This document shows, piece after piece, positions 7,966 to 16,418 of a stretch of DNA of 64,000 bases. The DNA lies in NCBI GenBank assembly GCA_963756575.1, contig CAVWOM010000019.1, positions 372,001 through 436,000 on the forward strand, in the 5' to 3' direction. The notes beneath the pieces are model-generated. The model worked only from the letters and a program-made list of their open reading frames with translations. It searched no databases and had not been told where the DNA came from. Positions within the stretch are counted from its first letter, which is position 1. The number at the start of each line of letters is the position of its first letter. The stretch is from Palsa-504 sp963756575 (GTDB lineage Bacteria; Actinomycetota; Actinomycetes; Streptosporangiales; Streptosporangiaceae). Position numbers and translations under genes: made by a program.

Positions 7966-8994
7966 ATGCGCATCCTCGTTTCCGGCTGCTGTGCCCTGCT
8001 CGCCGGCGCCGGCCTGACCGCATGTACGGCCCGCGCACCCACGGGGCCGGACGTGACCGTGAGCACGCCCGGCGTGGGCCGGCCGCGGCCGCCGTCCTCC
8101 GCCCAGGCGGCGCTGTCCCGCATGGCGTTCACCCCCTACGCCGCGCTCGGCCAGTCGGACAACGACGGCCTGGCCCCCGGTGCCTCCGACTTCGCCCTCG
8201 CCCGGGACTGCCTGACCGCCGCGGGCTACCCGGACATCCCCGGCGGCGACGTCCCGTTCAGCATCAGCATCGGGCCCGCCAACCTGGCGTTCGCCCAGCC
8301 GTGGGGCGCCTGGGGCTACCTTGGTGACGCCGAGGCCGGGCAGTCCGGCTTCCGGGCCCAGCCTGGCTCCGTGCTGACCGCGCTCGGCATCGGCGCCACG
8401 CCCTCGCCCGCGGACCCGGCCAGCCTGCCGCAGGCGGAACAGGCCGCGGCCGCCAAGTGCGGGACGATCACGCAGGCCTTCGACGACGCCGCGGGCAAGG
8501 GGGCGCTGGCCGGCATCGGGACGCTGGCCGATGACATCGCCACCGACGTGCAGGAGGACGCCGCGGTGAAGAGCGCCACCCAGGCCTGGACCGCCTGCAT
8601 GGCCAGGAACGGCTACAGCCTCGGCCTGCCGGGCACGGTGTTCGGCCAGGAGATCAGGAACATGTTCGGCGGCAACCACCTGATCAGCCCCGGCGCCACC
8701 GTGAGCGCCGCGGCCAACCGGGCGCAGATCGCCACCGCCGTCACCGATGCGGCCTGCACCGACTCCTCCGACCTGGCCGGAATCTACTTCGCCGTCCAGG
8801 CCAGCTACGAGCAGCAGATCGTCAACGCCAACCAGCAGGCCCTCACCACCGCCGTCCAGCAGTACCGTGCCGCCTACGCCAAGGAACTGAAGAACCTCCC
8901 GTCCCTGCTGAAGACGGCCAAGGCCAATCCGTTCCCCAGCGGAAAGCCGCGCCCGGCCAGCTCGCCCGGGCCCAGTTCGTCCGCTACCGGCTGA
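7966..8994 (+). CDS. Putative lipoprotein of the export operon
   Basis: A 342-residue protein with a signal peptide that ends in a lipobox, AGLTAC, so it is predicted to be anchored to the outer face of the membrane through the diacylated Cys. The ATG at 7966 has an AAAGGGA ribosome site; GTG codons at 7942 and 7951 are less likely. The mature region has several Cys residues (RDCLTAAGYP, AKCGTI, TACMARNGY, AACTDSS), possibly paired, and a Pro/Ser-rich tail. No enzymatic motif is visible. It is 28 bases behind the permease and probably helps the exporter or senses its cargo. I do not recognise a named family. Confidence 0.75.
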   Translation: MRILVSGCCALLAGAGLTACTARAPTGPDVTVSTPGVGRPRPPSSAQAALSRMAFTPYAALGQSDNDGLAPGASDFALARDCLTAAGYPDIPGGDVPFSISIGPANLAFAQPWGAWGYLGDAEAGQSGFRAQPGSVLTALGIGATPSPADPASLPQAEQAAAAKCGTITQAFDDAAGKGALAGIGTLADDIATDVQEDAAVKSATQAWTACMARNGYSLGLPGTVFGQEIRNMFGGNHLISPGATVSAAANRAQIATAVTDAACTDSSDLAGIYFAVQASYEQQIVNANQQALTTAVQQYRAAYAKELKNLPSLLKTAKANPFPSGKPRPASSPGPSSSATG

Positions 8995-9106
8995 CGGGTG
9001 CGCTCACGCGCTCTCGCGGCGGACGAGTCCGGTCGGCAGGATCACCGCGGCGGGCGGCTCGCCGTCGAGGGGGCCCGGCCGAGCGGCGCGGGCCGCCCGT
9101 GGGGTG

Positions 9107-9733
9107 TTATGGCACGCCCCCGACGCGGGTAGCCAGGTCGAAGGCGGTGGCGATCTCACGGGCGTAGTTGTCGATGTCGAACTCTGCGTCCAAGGCCAGC
9201 CGGGCGGACGCGGCCTCGATCGCGGCGCGGATCGCGATGGCCATGACGTGGGGGTCGAAGTCGGAGCGGAATTGGCCGGCCTTCTGGAAGCCAGACAACA
9301 GGTGCTCAAGGGCGCGGACGGCATCAATCACGTCCGTGTCGCTGTAGAAGATGCGTCGTCCTTCCGCGCTGCGCGCGATCTCGATCATGGCGATCACGTT
9401 GTTGCGGTGATCTCGCATGAATGCGAGGTTCGATCCGATGTAGGCCCGCAGCATCCCCGGGCCGGTTGATTCGGCCAGGATCCGCGGGCGTATGTACGCC
9501 TTGGCCTCTTCGGCCGCTTGGTGGACTACTTGCTCGATGAGGTCGTCCTTGCCGGCGAAGTGGTAGCTGATGAGGCCACGGCTGATCCCCAGTCTCTCGG
9601 CGATCCGGGCGAAGGATGCTCCCGCGTAGCCGGCGTCGGCGATGGTGTCGATCGCCGCCGTCACGATCTGTGCCCGGCGGGCGGTTTCGATGAAGGTCCG
9701 ACCCGGCTCGTCCGCTGGCATTCCTGGCCGCAT
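9107..9733 (-). CDS. TetR/AcrR family transcriptional regulator
   Basis: A protein of about 208 residues. The N-terminal helix-turn-helix is complete: IVTAAIDTIADAGYAGASFARIAERLGISRGLISYHFAGKDDLIEQV is contained in about residues 25-70. The C-terminal ligand domain is similar to TetR_C groups that follow the phrase FIxxNLAFMRDHRNNV. It is divergent from the ABC-2 transporter genes starting near 9972, and the 230 bases between them should hold the operator. Such regulators normally repress an adjacent exporter until a toxic ligand binds. Starts at TTG 9739, ATG 9733 and ATG 9721 are possible; ATG 9733 was chosen. Confidence 0.9.
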   Translation of the reverse strand: MRPGMPADEPGRTFIETARRAQIVTAAIDTIADAGYAGASFARIAERLGISRGLISYHFAGKDDLIEQVVHQAAEEAKAYIRPRILAESTGPGMLRAYIGSNLAFMRDHRNNVIAMIEIARSAEGRRIFYSDTDVIDAVRALEHLLSGFQKAGQFRSDFDPHVMAIAIRAAIEAASARLALDAEFDIDNYAREIATAFDLATRVGGVP

Positions 9734-9971
9734 GACCAAGAAACTAGCAAACTGACCAGCCAGGCTCTACCATTTAGCTATGTGCGCCACAGAACTGGCG
9801 TCGTACGCCCGCGATGAGATCTGGAGGTCGATGGGCGAGGACGCGACCACGGGCCACAGGACAGCCAGCCGACCGGGACATGACGAGGTGCTCGCGCGCC
9901 GTGGAACGCCGGTGCGTTCCGGCGGCCCCGTGGGGTCCTCGTGACTCCGCATCCGGCACCTCACGTGGCCG

Positions 9972-10958
9972 GTGACCCTGAACCGGTCGGTCATGCCTCG
10001 ATTCTCGATGGCCCGAAGGGCGAGCGCCGCGCTGGTCGTCGAGCACTTGACCAAGCGCTTCGGGGATCGCGTCGCCTTTGACGACGTCTCGTTCGAGGTT
10101 GGCTACGGCGAGGTGTTCGGCTTCCTGGGGCCGAACGGGGCCGGCAAGACCACGACCGTGCGGACGCTGGGCACGCTGATCGCGCCGAGTTCGGGAACGG
10201 CGATCGTCGCCGGGATTCCGTTGAGCGCGAAGAACGGTCCGGTGATCCGGTCGCGGATCTCGGTCATGCCGGAGTCTCCCGGGCTGTATCTGCGCCTCAC
10301 CGTGGTGGAGAACCTTCAGTGCTTCGCCGGGCTCTACGAGCTGAACGACGTTCGCGGGCGCATCGCCCGGGCGTTGCGGGCGGTCAACCTTGACGATCGT
10401 GCTGGTGACTTGTGCGGGTCGCTGTCGAAAGGGCTGCGTCAGCGGGTCGCGCTGGCGCGGGCGCTGCTCAGCGACCCTGCCGTGCTGTTCCTTGACGAGC
10501 CGACGTCTGGTCTTGATCCCGTGGCAGCTCGCGAGGTCCACGAACTGATCGGGTCGTTGCGCGAGCGCGGGGTGACGATCTTCCTCACCACGCACCGGCT
10601 GGAGGAGGCCGAGCGGCTGTGCGACCGGGTGGCGATCCTGAGCACGACGTTGCGGCTGGTCGGCCGTCCCGACGCATTGCGCAGGCAGCTGTTCAGGCGC
10701 TCCCTGGACGTGCGGCTGCGCGCGCCGCTCGACGATCCGAAGGCCGTGCTGGGCCCTTTGCCTGACGTTCAAGGATGGGAGCAGACGCGATCCGGCTACA
10801 CGCTGACCGTTTCCGACCCGGACCTCGCGGCTCCAGTTCTCGCACGAGCGCTCGTCGCGGCCGGCGCCGACATTCTGTCGATCGCCGAGTCCCGCCATTC
10901 GCTGGAGGACGTCTACCTCGAGCTGATCGACGAGGACGTGGAGGCCAAGAGCCGATGA
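9972..10958 (+). CDS. ABC-2 type transporter ATP-binding protein (DrrA-like)
   Basis: A 328-residue ATPase of the daunorubicin-resistance group. Walker A is GPNGAGKTTT (from about 53), the signature is SKGLRQRVALARALL, and Walker B is VLFLDEPTSGLDP. The extra C-terminal region of about 90 residues, with SLEDVYLELIDED, is a DrrA hallmark. The start is uncertain: GTG 9972, ATG 9993 and ATG 10008 are in frame, and none has a strong ribosome site. It overlaps its permease by four bases (ATGA). With the divergent TetR regulator it forms a drug or lipid export unit. Confidence 0.92.
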   Translation: MTLNRSVMPRFSMARRASAALVVEHLTKRFGDRVAFDDVSFEVGYGEVFGFLGPNGAGKTTTVRTLGTLIAPSSGTAIVAGIPLSAKNGPVIRSRISVMPESPGLYLRLTVVENLQCFAGLYELNDVRGRIARALRAVNLDDRAGDLCGSLSKGLRQRVALARALLSDPAVLFLDEPTSGLDPVAAREVHELIGSLRERGVTIFLTTHRLEEAERLCDRVAILSTTLRLVGRPDALRRQLFRRSLDVRLRAPLDDPKAVLGPLPDVQGWEQTRSGYTLTVSDPDLAAPVLARALVAAGADILSIAESRHSLEDVYLELIDEDVEAKSR

Positions 10959-11683
10959 GCTTCAGCTGGACCCGGGTCGGCGCGATCCTTCGCAAGGAGC
11001 TGCGGGACTACCGGCGCAACCGTTTCGTGATCGGCACGATGGCGGCGACGCCGGTGCTCTTCATCATCCTGCCAGCGATCCAGCTGATCGCAGCCAACGT
11101 GACGGGGAAGAACCTCAGCGTTCACGTCGGGCTCTCGCTTCTCTACATGCTCGTGATCCCGGTGATGATGCCGTCTGCCGTGTCCGCCTACTCGGTGGTC
11201 GGTGAGCGCGAGCAGGGCACGCTTGAGCCGGTTCTGACCACCCCGATCCGTCGCGAGGAGTTCCTCGTCGGGAAGGCGCTGGCCGCGTTCGTACCGACAC
11301 TTGTGATCTCGTATGCGGTCTTCGGGATCTTTCTCGCCATCGCGGGGCTGTTCGCCCATCATGCGGTCGATTCGGCGATCTACGCGGGAGCGCACGTGCT
11401 GGTTCAGTTGCTGTTCACGCCGCTGCTTGCGGGCTGGGCGATCTGGGTCGGGATTGCGGTCTCCGCGCGGTCCGCGGATGTGCGCGTCGCGCAGCAGCTG
11501 AGCGTGCTGGGGAGCACGCCGCCGCTGGCCATCGTCGCCCTGGTGTCCCTGAACGTGGTCACCGTGTCGACCGCTCTCGCGATCGGTCTCGCCGCCGCGC
11601 TGCTAGCCATCGACCTGCTCGCCTGGCGTGTCGTGGCCGCGATGTTCGACCGTGAACGCCTCGTGACCGGCGGACCCGGTTGA
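10955..11683 (+). CDS. ABC-2 type transporter permease
   Basis: A 242-residue membrane protein with about six hydrophobic helices, starting SFSWTRVGAILRKELRDYRRN, the usual cytoplasmic N-terminus of ABC-2 permeases. The conserved stretch VVGEREQGTLEPVLTTPI, shared by NatB and DrrB-type proteins, follows the second helix. The start overlaps the ATPase stop as ATGA, which fixes it and shows translational coupling. Together they form a homodimeric or heterodimeric exporter. Cargo is unknown. Confidence 0.92.
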   Translation: MSFSWTRVGAILRKELRDYRRNRFVIGTMAATPVLFIILPAIQLIAANVTGKNLSVHVGLSLLYMLVIPVMMPSAVSAYSVVGEREQGTLEPVLTTPIRREEFLVGKALAAFVPTLVISYAVFGIFLAIAGLFAHHAVDSAIYAGAHVLVQLLFTPLLAGWAIWVGIAVSARSADVRVAQQLSVLGSTPPLAIVALVSLNVVTVSTALAIGLAAALLAIDLLAWRVVAAMFDRERLVTGGPG

Positions 11684-11757
11684 CCGCCGCCGGCCCGTGA
11701 CGTCCGTCGGTGAGCACTCGGAGAAACACACCATCCGAAACCAGAGGAGACCGGCAA

Positions 11758-12065
11758 ATGCCCGCAACGCTGAAGCTGACACACAAGGCAATCGGAGCGG
11801 AGGTCCGCCGCGGCACGTACGACGCCATGCTCGACGGCAAGCTCGCCGGGCTCCGTGGAGCTGAACGAGACCATTGACATACCGGTCGAACCCGGACGTC
11901 ACACCCTGCAAGTCCGCAACGGCCGAAACTCCAGCCGAACCAAGACCTTCGACGCCGCCGACGGCGAAACCGTCAGCCTTCCGATGCACAGGAAAAAGCA
12001 TCTTGCCGATCTTTCTCCTGTCCTTCGCCGTTCCCAGCCTGGCACTCTCGCTCCATCGCGAGTAG
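11758..12065 (+). pseudogene. Small conserved actinobacterial protein, split over three frames
   Basis: Pieces of one protein are readable in all three frames in order: MPATLKLTHKAIGAEVRR and TYDAMLDGKLAG from 11758, then SVELNETIDIPVEPGRHTLQVRNGRNSSRTKTF (in two overlapping parts) from about 11852, then FRCTGKSILPIFLLSFAVPSLALSLHRE ending at TAG 12063-12065. The first piece predicts a beta-sheet carrier-like domain, the last a C-terminal membrane helix. One extra base near 11850 and another near 11965 restore a single 100-residue frame. This resembles small hypothetical proteins of actinobacteria. An AGAGGAG ribosome site sits before the ATG. Either two assembly errors or decay; function unknown. 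Confidence 0.65.
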
Positions 12066-12114
12066 CTGATAACGGTCGCGCTGATCGCCCCCGGGCAACG
12101 TGATCGCGACCTGA

Positions 12115-12483
12115 TCAGGCACCGGTCACCTGGCGGAGCACCGCCGCGGTGTCGTACCAGATCGACAGGCGCCTGATCAGCGGCCCGGTCAGGTCGAAGA
12201 TGTCCACCGCATCGAAGGCGACCGGACGGCCTTCGCGCGTCGTCCCGGTGAAGGCGATCTCGACCACCACGGTGTTCGCCTCGGTGATGCGACGGCCGGG
12301 CTGGTCCACGTGCTCGGCCCATCCGGCCAGCAAGCGCGGGTAGTAGGCGCCGATCGCCTCACGGCCTTGCCGGGGCCGGCCTCCGGCCGGATACAGCTCC
12401 GCGTCCGGCGCCCACAGCGCGGCCAGCGCGTCCCAGTCCTCGGCGTTGATCGCGTCGAAGTAGGCGCTAACCGGATCGCTCAC
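12115..12483 (-). CDS. SnoaL-like / NTF2-fold protein
   Basis: A 122-residue NTF2-like protein beginning VSDPVSAYFDAINAEDWDAL, followed by the family phrase AALWAPDAELYPAGG and later VAFDAVDIFDLTGPLIRRLS, which is close to the ketosteroid-isomerase-like SnoaL_2 pattern. The GTG start overlaps the TGA of the LLM gene upstream (GTGA), so it is the last gene of a three-gene operon with LLM and FAD enzymes. Likely roles are isomerisation, hydration or a structural partner for the oxidoreductases. No active site is certain. Confidence 0.85.
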   Translation of the reverse strand: MSDPVSAYFDAINAEDWDALAALWAPDAELYPAGGRPRQGREAIGAYYPRLLAGWAEHVDQPGRRITEANTVVVEIAFTGTTREGRPVAFDAVDIFDLTGPLIRRLSIWYDTAAVLRQVTGA

Positions 12484-13613
12484 CGGGCCAGCTCCGTCCG
12501 CAGTTCCTTCATCGCGCCGAAGGAGAACCGGGCCAGCGCCGGGTCGCCGAACGCCGTGATGTTCCACATCACCAGGTGCCGCAGCCCGGCCGCGGCGTAC
12601 CCGCGCACCTGCGCGGCCACCTGCTCCGGCGTGCCGCAGAACGCGTAGTGCCGCACCACCGCGGGCGGGATGGCGTCCACGATCCGCAGCCCCTCCTCCC
12701 GGCCGATCTCGGTCGGGATGAAGTCGTGGAAGCCCGACCCCGCGTCCGCCAGCGGCGGCTCCACGCCGAGCGCCCGGAACACCGCGGCCGGCAGCAGCAC
12801 GCACAGCGCCCGCACCAGCGGCTGCTCGGTCAGCCGCTGCACGGTCTCCTCGTCCGGCCCGACCAGCACGTAGCCGAGCATGCCAGGGGTGATGGCGCCG
12901 GGATCACGGCCGGCCTCGGCCGCCGCCGTCTCGATGGTCTCCAGGCTGGCCCCGTACTGATCGGGCGTCATCTTGGTCGGCAGCCAGCCGTCGCCCTGGC
13001 GCCCGGTGAGCTCGAGCATGCGCGGCCCGTGCGCGGCGGTCCAGATCGGCGGTTCGGCCCCGAACGGGCTGAGCCCGAGCACGGCCTTGTGCAGGCGGAA
13101 GAACCGCCCGTCGAAGTCGATCGGGCCGTCGGCCCGCCACAGCCGCCTGATCACCTCGATACCCTCGGCCAGCCGCGCCACCGGCTTGTCCCACGGCAGC
13201 CCGTAGGGCCTGATGTTGAGCTGCTCGCCCGAGCCGAGGCCGAGGATGGCCCGCCCCTGCGTGAGGTGGTCCACGGTCAGCATGGTCTGGGCGAGCACGG
13301 CCGGATGGCGGCGGATCAGGTCGGTCACCACCACGCCGACCCGCAGCCTGCTCGTCTGCGCGCCGACCGCGCCCATCATCACCAGCGGGTCGAAGTAGGT
13401 GTGCGGGTTGGCCTGGCTCGCCGCGAGCGGGGTCAGGTCGGGGGTCCACAGCGAGTCCGGGTGCCAGCCCATGAGGTGGTCGGGCCACCAGATCGCGTCG
13501 AAGCCGTCGGCCTCGGCCCGCTGCGCGAACTTCACCGCGGCCGACGCGGGCGGCATGATCTGCCCGGGCACGCCGAGCTCGATCCGGACGGGCCGCGCCG
13601 CCGGCGGCGTCAT
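12480..13613 (-). CDS. LLM-class F420-dependent oxidoreductase
   Basis: A 377-residue luciferase-like oxidoreductase. Hallmarks are GFDAIWWPDHLMGW, FDPLVMMGAVGAQTSRLRVG (20 residues), the substrate or cofactor-loop TDLIRRHPAVLAQTM, and GRAILGLGSGEQLNI, which is typical for F420-binding members. The C-terminal part holds VRHYAFCGTPEQVAAQVRGY, found in methylenetetrahydromethanopterin-reductase-like proteins. The ATG shares one base with the stop of the FAD oxidoreductase gene (TGATG). It probably acts in the same catabolic route as its neighbours. F420 use is inferred from family, not shown. Confidence 0.9.
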   Translation of the reverse strand: MTPPAARPVRIELGVPGQIMPPASAAVKFAQRAEADGFDAIWWPDHLMGWHPDSLWTPDLTPLAASQANPHTYFDPLVMMGAVGAQTSRLRVGVVVTDLIRRHPAVLAQTMLTVDHLTQGRAILGLGSGEQLNIRPYGLPWDKPVARLAEGIEVIRRLWRADGPIDFDGRFFRLHKAVLGLSPFGAEPPIWTAAHGPRMLELTGRQGDGWLPTKMTPDQYGASLETIETAAAEAGRDPGAITPGMLGYVLVGPDEETVQRLTEQPLVRALCVLLPAAVFRALGVEPPLADAGSGFHDFIPTEIGREEGLRIVDAIPPAVVRHYAFCGTPEQVAAQVRGYAAAGLRHLVMWNITAFGDPALARFSFGAMKELRTELAR

Positions 13614-15004
13614 CAGTAGCGCCAGCCGTCGCCGAACGTGGCCAGCCGCCGGCCCAGGTAGTCCTCCACCACGGTCACCGCGGCGCGGGCGGCCCGGTCG
13701 GTGCCGATGCCGCGGCTGCGGAACGTCTCGCTGGCGAAGTACAGCCCGTCGACGTTGGGCGCCCGCCAGTGCGGCCGGTACATGCCGACCAGGCCGGGCT
13801 TCTGGATCACCCCGAACGACGGCTCGAACACCAGGTGCCGCCGCCGCCATACCGGATGGGCGAACCCGGGCCACATGACCTTGATGTCCTCCTCGAAGGC
13901 CAGCATCGTGTCCCGCAGGAACCGCTGGTCGCGGCCCTTCTCACCGGGGAAGACGGCGCCCATGACGTACAGGTTGGTGCCCGCGGGGGAGCAGGTCGGG
14001 TCCATCGCGGTCTGGTTGAACATGAAGCCGGAGGTGCTCGTGGTGGGGGTGCTGACCCAGGTGGACAGCTCGCGCGGGTCGTACTGGTGCACCGGCTCCT
14101 CGGTGGCCAGGTACAGGCCCAGCCAGGCGATCCTGAACCGGTCCTGGGCCAGGTACTTGATCTGCCCGGTGTACCAGTCGGGCAGCTCGTCCTCGGGCAC
14201 CACCCTGAGAACGTGCCACACCGGCAGGGTGGAGATCACGCACGGCGCCTCGATGATCTCCTCCTCGAAGAACTCGTTCGGCAGCACCCGCGGCTGGCGC
14301 GCCACCGCCACCCCTTTGACCTCGTGGTTCTCGATCACGACGCGCTCCACCGCGGTACCCAGCCGCAGCTCGCCGCCGTGCGAGGTGATCGCGTCGGCCA
14401 GGTCGGCCCACATGCCGTCCCAGCCCTGCCCGGGCCAGCAGGAGTAGGCGGCGGTGCCCCGTTCGGAGAAGTGCATCTTGCGGACGTAGAGGTTGTCGCT
14501 GGCCGAGTGGTCCCACCACTGGTCGGTCATGCACTCCAGCACGGTGATGAACTCGAACAGGTCGATCACGCCCTGGTCGTCGGTGTGCTGGTGCAGCCAC
14601 TGGCGCAGGTTCCTGTCGTCCCAGCGGTCGAGTTCTTCGTAAGGCGTCTCGAGCAGCGCCTTGATGACCTTCTTCAGCTCGGACTTGCTGCCCGAGTACC
14701 GGTCCCGCACCGACCCCCAGGCCTGCTTGCCGTTGTCCCAGACCGGCATCTCGGCCGACACCGTGCCGTGGATAAGTTCCTTGCCCACGTGCTCGAACAC
14801 CTTGGTCAGGCCGGACCCGGGGTCCTCGATGAGATGGCCGCCCACGTTGACCTTGAAGCCCTCGTCCGGCACCGCCATCGCCCGGCCGCCCAGCACCGGG
14901 CTGCGGTCGGCCACCAGGACCCGCTTGCCCTCGGTGGCCAGCAGCGCCCCGGCGGACAGCCCGGCGGCCCCCGCCCCGATCACCACGACGTCGTAGTCGG
15001 TCAT
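13613..15004 (-). CDS. FAD-dependent oxidoreductase, phytoene-desaturase-like
   Basis: A 463-residue amine-oxidase/phytoene-desaturase fold enzyme. The dinucleotide-binding motif is VVVIGAGAAGLSAGALLA (from residue 6), followed by the ADP-ribose Glu region and VLGGRAMAV. The C-terminal FAD closure is GLYFASETFRSRGIGTDRAA. In between lies an alpha-helical substrate region. It heads the FAD-LLM-SnoaL operon and is divergent from the alanine-racemase-like gene at 15073. A second relative is encoded at 56294. Such proteins dehydrogenate or isomerise lipid-like substrates, so a steroid- or terpenoid-type substrate is possible; that is inference only. Confidence 0.88.
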   Translation of the reverse strand: MTDYDVVVIGAGAAGLSAGALLATEGKRVLVADRSPVLGGRAMAVPDEGFKVNVGGHLIEDPGSGLTKVFEHVGKELIHGTVSAEMPVWDNGKQAWGSVRDRYSGSKSELKKVIKALLETPYEELDRWDDRNLRQWLHQHTDDQGVIDLFEFITVLECMTDQWWDHSASDNLYVRKMHFSERGTAAYSCWPGQGWDGMWADLADAITSHGGELRLGTAVERVVIENHEVKGVAVARQPRVLPNEFFEEEIIEAPCVISTLPVWHVLRVVPEDELPDWYTGQIKYLAQDRFRIAWLGLYLATEEPVHQYDPRELSTWVSTPTTSTSGFMFNQTAMDPTCSPAGTNLYVMGAVFPGEKGRDQRFLRDTMLAFEEDIKVMWPGFAHPVWRRRHLVFEPSFGVIQKPGLVGMYRPHWRAPNVDGLYFASETFRSRGIGTDRAARAAVTVVEDYLGRRLATFGDGWRY

Positions 15005-15072
15005 GCCTACGTCCTATCAAACGGTTGTTTTGTTCATAATAGAGGAGCGACCCGAGCCGGCCAGGAGGCCTC

Positions 15073-16359
15073 GTGACCCATCCGCTGCCGCCACTGGTCA
15101 CCGAGCGGCTCCGCGCCCTGCGCGAGCGCCCCGTCGAGCCCACCGACAAGGGCCTGGGCCTGCTGGCGTCCGGGCCGGACGCCCCGACGCCGGCGAGCCT
15201 GGCCGCGGCGAAGCTGGCCCTGCACGCGGCAGGCTTCAGCTACCCGGTGCTGACGCTGCGCGAGTCCGCGCTGGCGAACAACCTCGAGGCGATGGCGGCC
15301 TTCTGCGCCCAGGCTGGGGTCGGGCTGTCTCCCCACGGCAAGACCGGTATGTCGCCCGAGCTCGCCGCTCGCCAGCTGGCCGGCGGCGCCTGGGGGATCA
15401 CGGTGGCCACCATCGGCCAGCTGCTGGCCTACCGCGCGTTCGGCTTCCCCCGCCTGCTGATGGCGAACGAGCTGACCGACGAGGCGGGCATCACCTGGCT
15501 GGCGGGCGAGCTGGCCGCCGATCCCGGCTTCGCGGCCTACTGCTACGTCGACAGCGCCGACGGCGTGGCCATCTTGGACCGAGTCCTGACGGAGCATCCG
15601 GCCGGGCGCAGGCTCCCGGTGCTGGTGGAGATCGGAGCGGCGCGGACCGGCTGCCGCACCGACGAGCAGGCGCTCGCCGTGGCCAAGGCGGCCGCCGCCA
15701 CCAGCACCCTGACGGTCGCGGGCGTGGCCGGCTACGAGGGCAGCATCCACGGGGAAAGCCAGGCCCAGACCGACGGCCTGGTCACCTCGTTCTGCCGGCG
15801 CCTGGCCAATCTGTCCGGCCAGGTAGCGAGCCTGGCCGGGGCCGGCGCCGACTTCATCGTCACGGCCGGCGGCAGCGTGTCCTTCGACATCGTCGCCCGC
15901 GAGCTGGCCGCCACCGGGATGACCGTGGTCTTGCGCAGCGGCGGCTACCTATTCCAGGACCACGGTCTCTACCGACACGTCACGCCCGCCGCCCGTGGCG
16001 TCGCGGACGCGCCGGCCCTCCAGCCCGCCCTGGAACTGTGGGCGCAGGTCGTGTCCCGTCCCGAGCCCGGCCTGGCCCTGCTCAGCGCGGGCCGCCGCGA
16101 CGCCGGCTTCGACGCCGGCCTGCCGGTGCCGCTGCGGGCAATCCGCCGGGACGGGGCACGAGCGGGCCTGTCCGGTGAGATAACCGAGCTCAACGACCAG
16201 CACGCCTACCTGAAGCTGGACGCAGACACCGCGCTGGCGCCCGGCGACCTGGTCTGCCTCGGCATCTCCCACCCCTGCACCACGCTGGACAAGTGGCGGC
16301 TGATACCGGTGATCGACGACGAGGACCGCGTGGTCGACGTGGTGCACACGTTCTTTTAA
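15073..16359 (+). CDS. Alanine racemase N-terminal domain / D-serine-dehydratase-like protein
   Basis: A 428-residue PLP enzyme of fold type III. The PLP lysine is Lys90 in GLSPHGKTGM. The C-terminal metal-binding part has GISHPCTTLDKWR, with the His and Cys that bind zinc in D-serine dehydratase and D-threo-3-hydroxyaspartate dehydratase. Other family marks are LVEIGAARTGCR and VLRSGGYLFQDHGLY. Expected reaction: elimination or aldol cleavage of a D-amino acid to give a 2-oxo acid or glycine. The GTG start has a GGAGG site nine bases ahead. The exact substrate cannot be named. Confidence 0.9.
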   Translation: MTHPLPPLVTERLRALRERPVEPTDKGLGLLASGPDAPTPASLAAAKLALHAAGFSYPVLTLRESALANNLEAMAAFCAQAGVGLSPHGKTGMSPELAARQLAGGAWGITVATIGQLLAYRAFGFPRLLMANELTDEAGITWLAGELAADPGFAAYCYVDSADGVAILDRVLTEHPAGRRLPVLVEIGAARTGCRTDEQALAVAKAAAATSTLTVAGVAGYEGSIHGESQAQTDGLVTSFCRRLANLSGQVASLAGAGADFIVTAGGSVSFDIVARELAATGMTVVLRSGGYLFQDHGLYRHVTPAARGVADAPALQPALELWAQVVSRPEPGLALLSAGRRDAGFDAGLPVPLRAIRRDGARAGLSGEITELNDQHAYLKLDADTALAPGDLVCLGISHPCTTLDKWRLIPVIDDEDRVVDVVHTFF

Positions 16360-16418
16360 GCCGCCCACCCGCCCCCGGCCCCTCCCACCCCGCCGCCGGC
16401 CCGGTGTACGTTCGGTAC

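Noticed and set aside
9780..9943. Possible 54-residue frame between TetR and the DrrA-like gene
   Set aside because: Composition is unremarkable, no ribosome site, no recognised motif, and it lies in a divergent promoter region.
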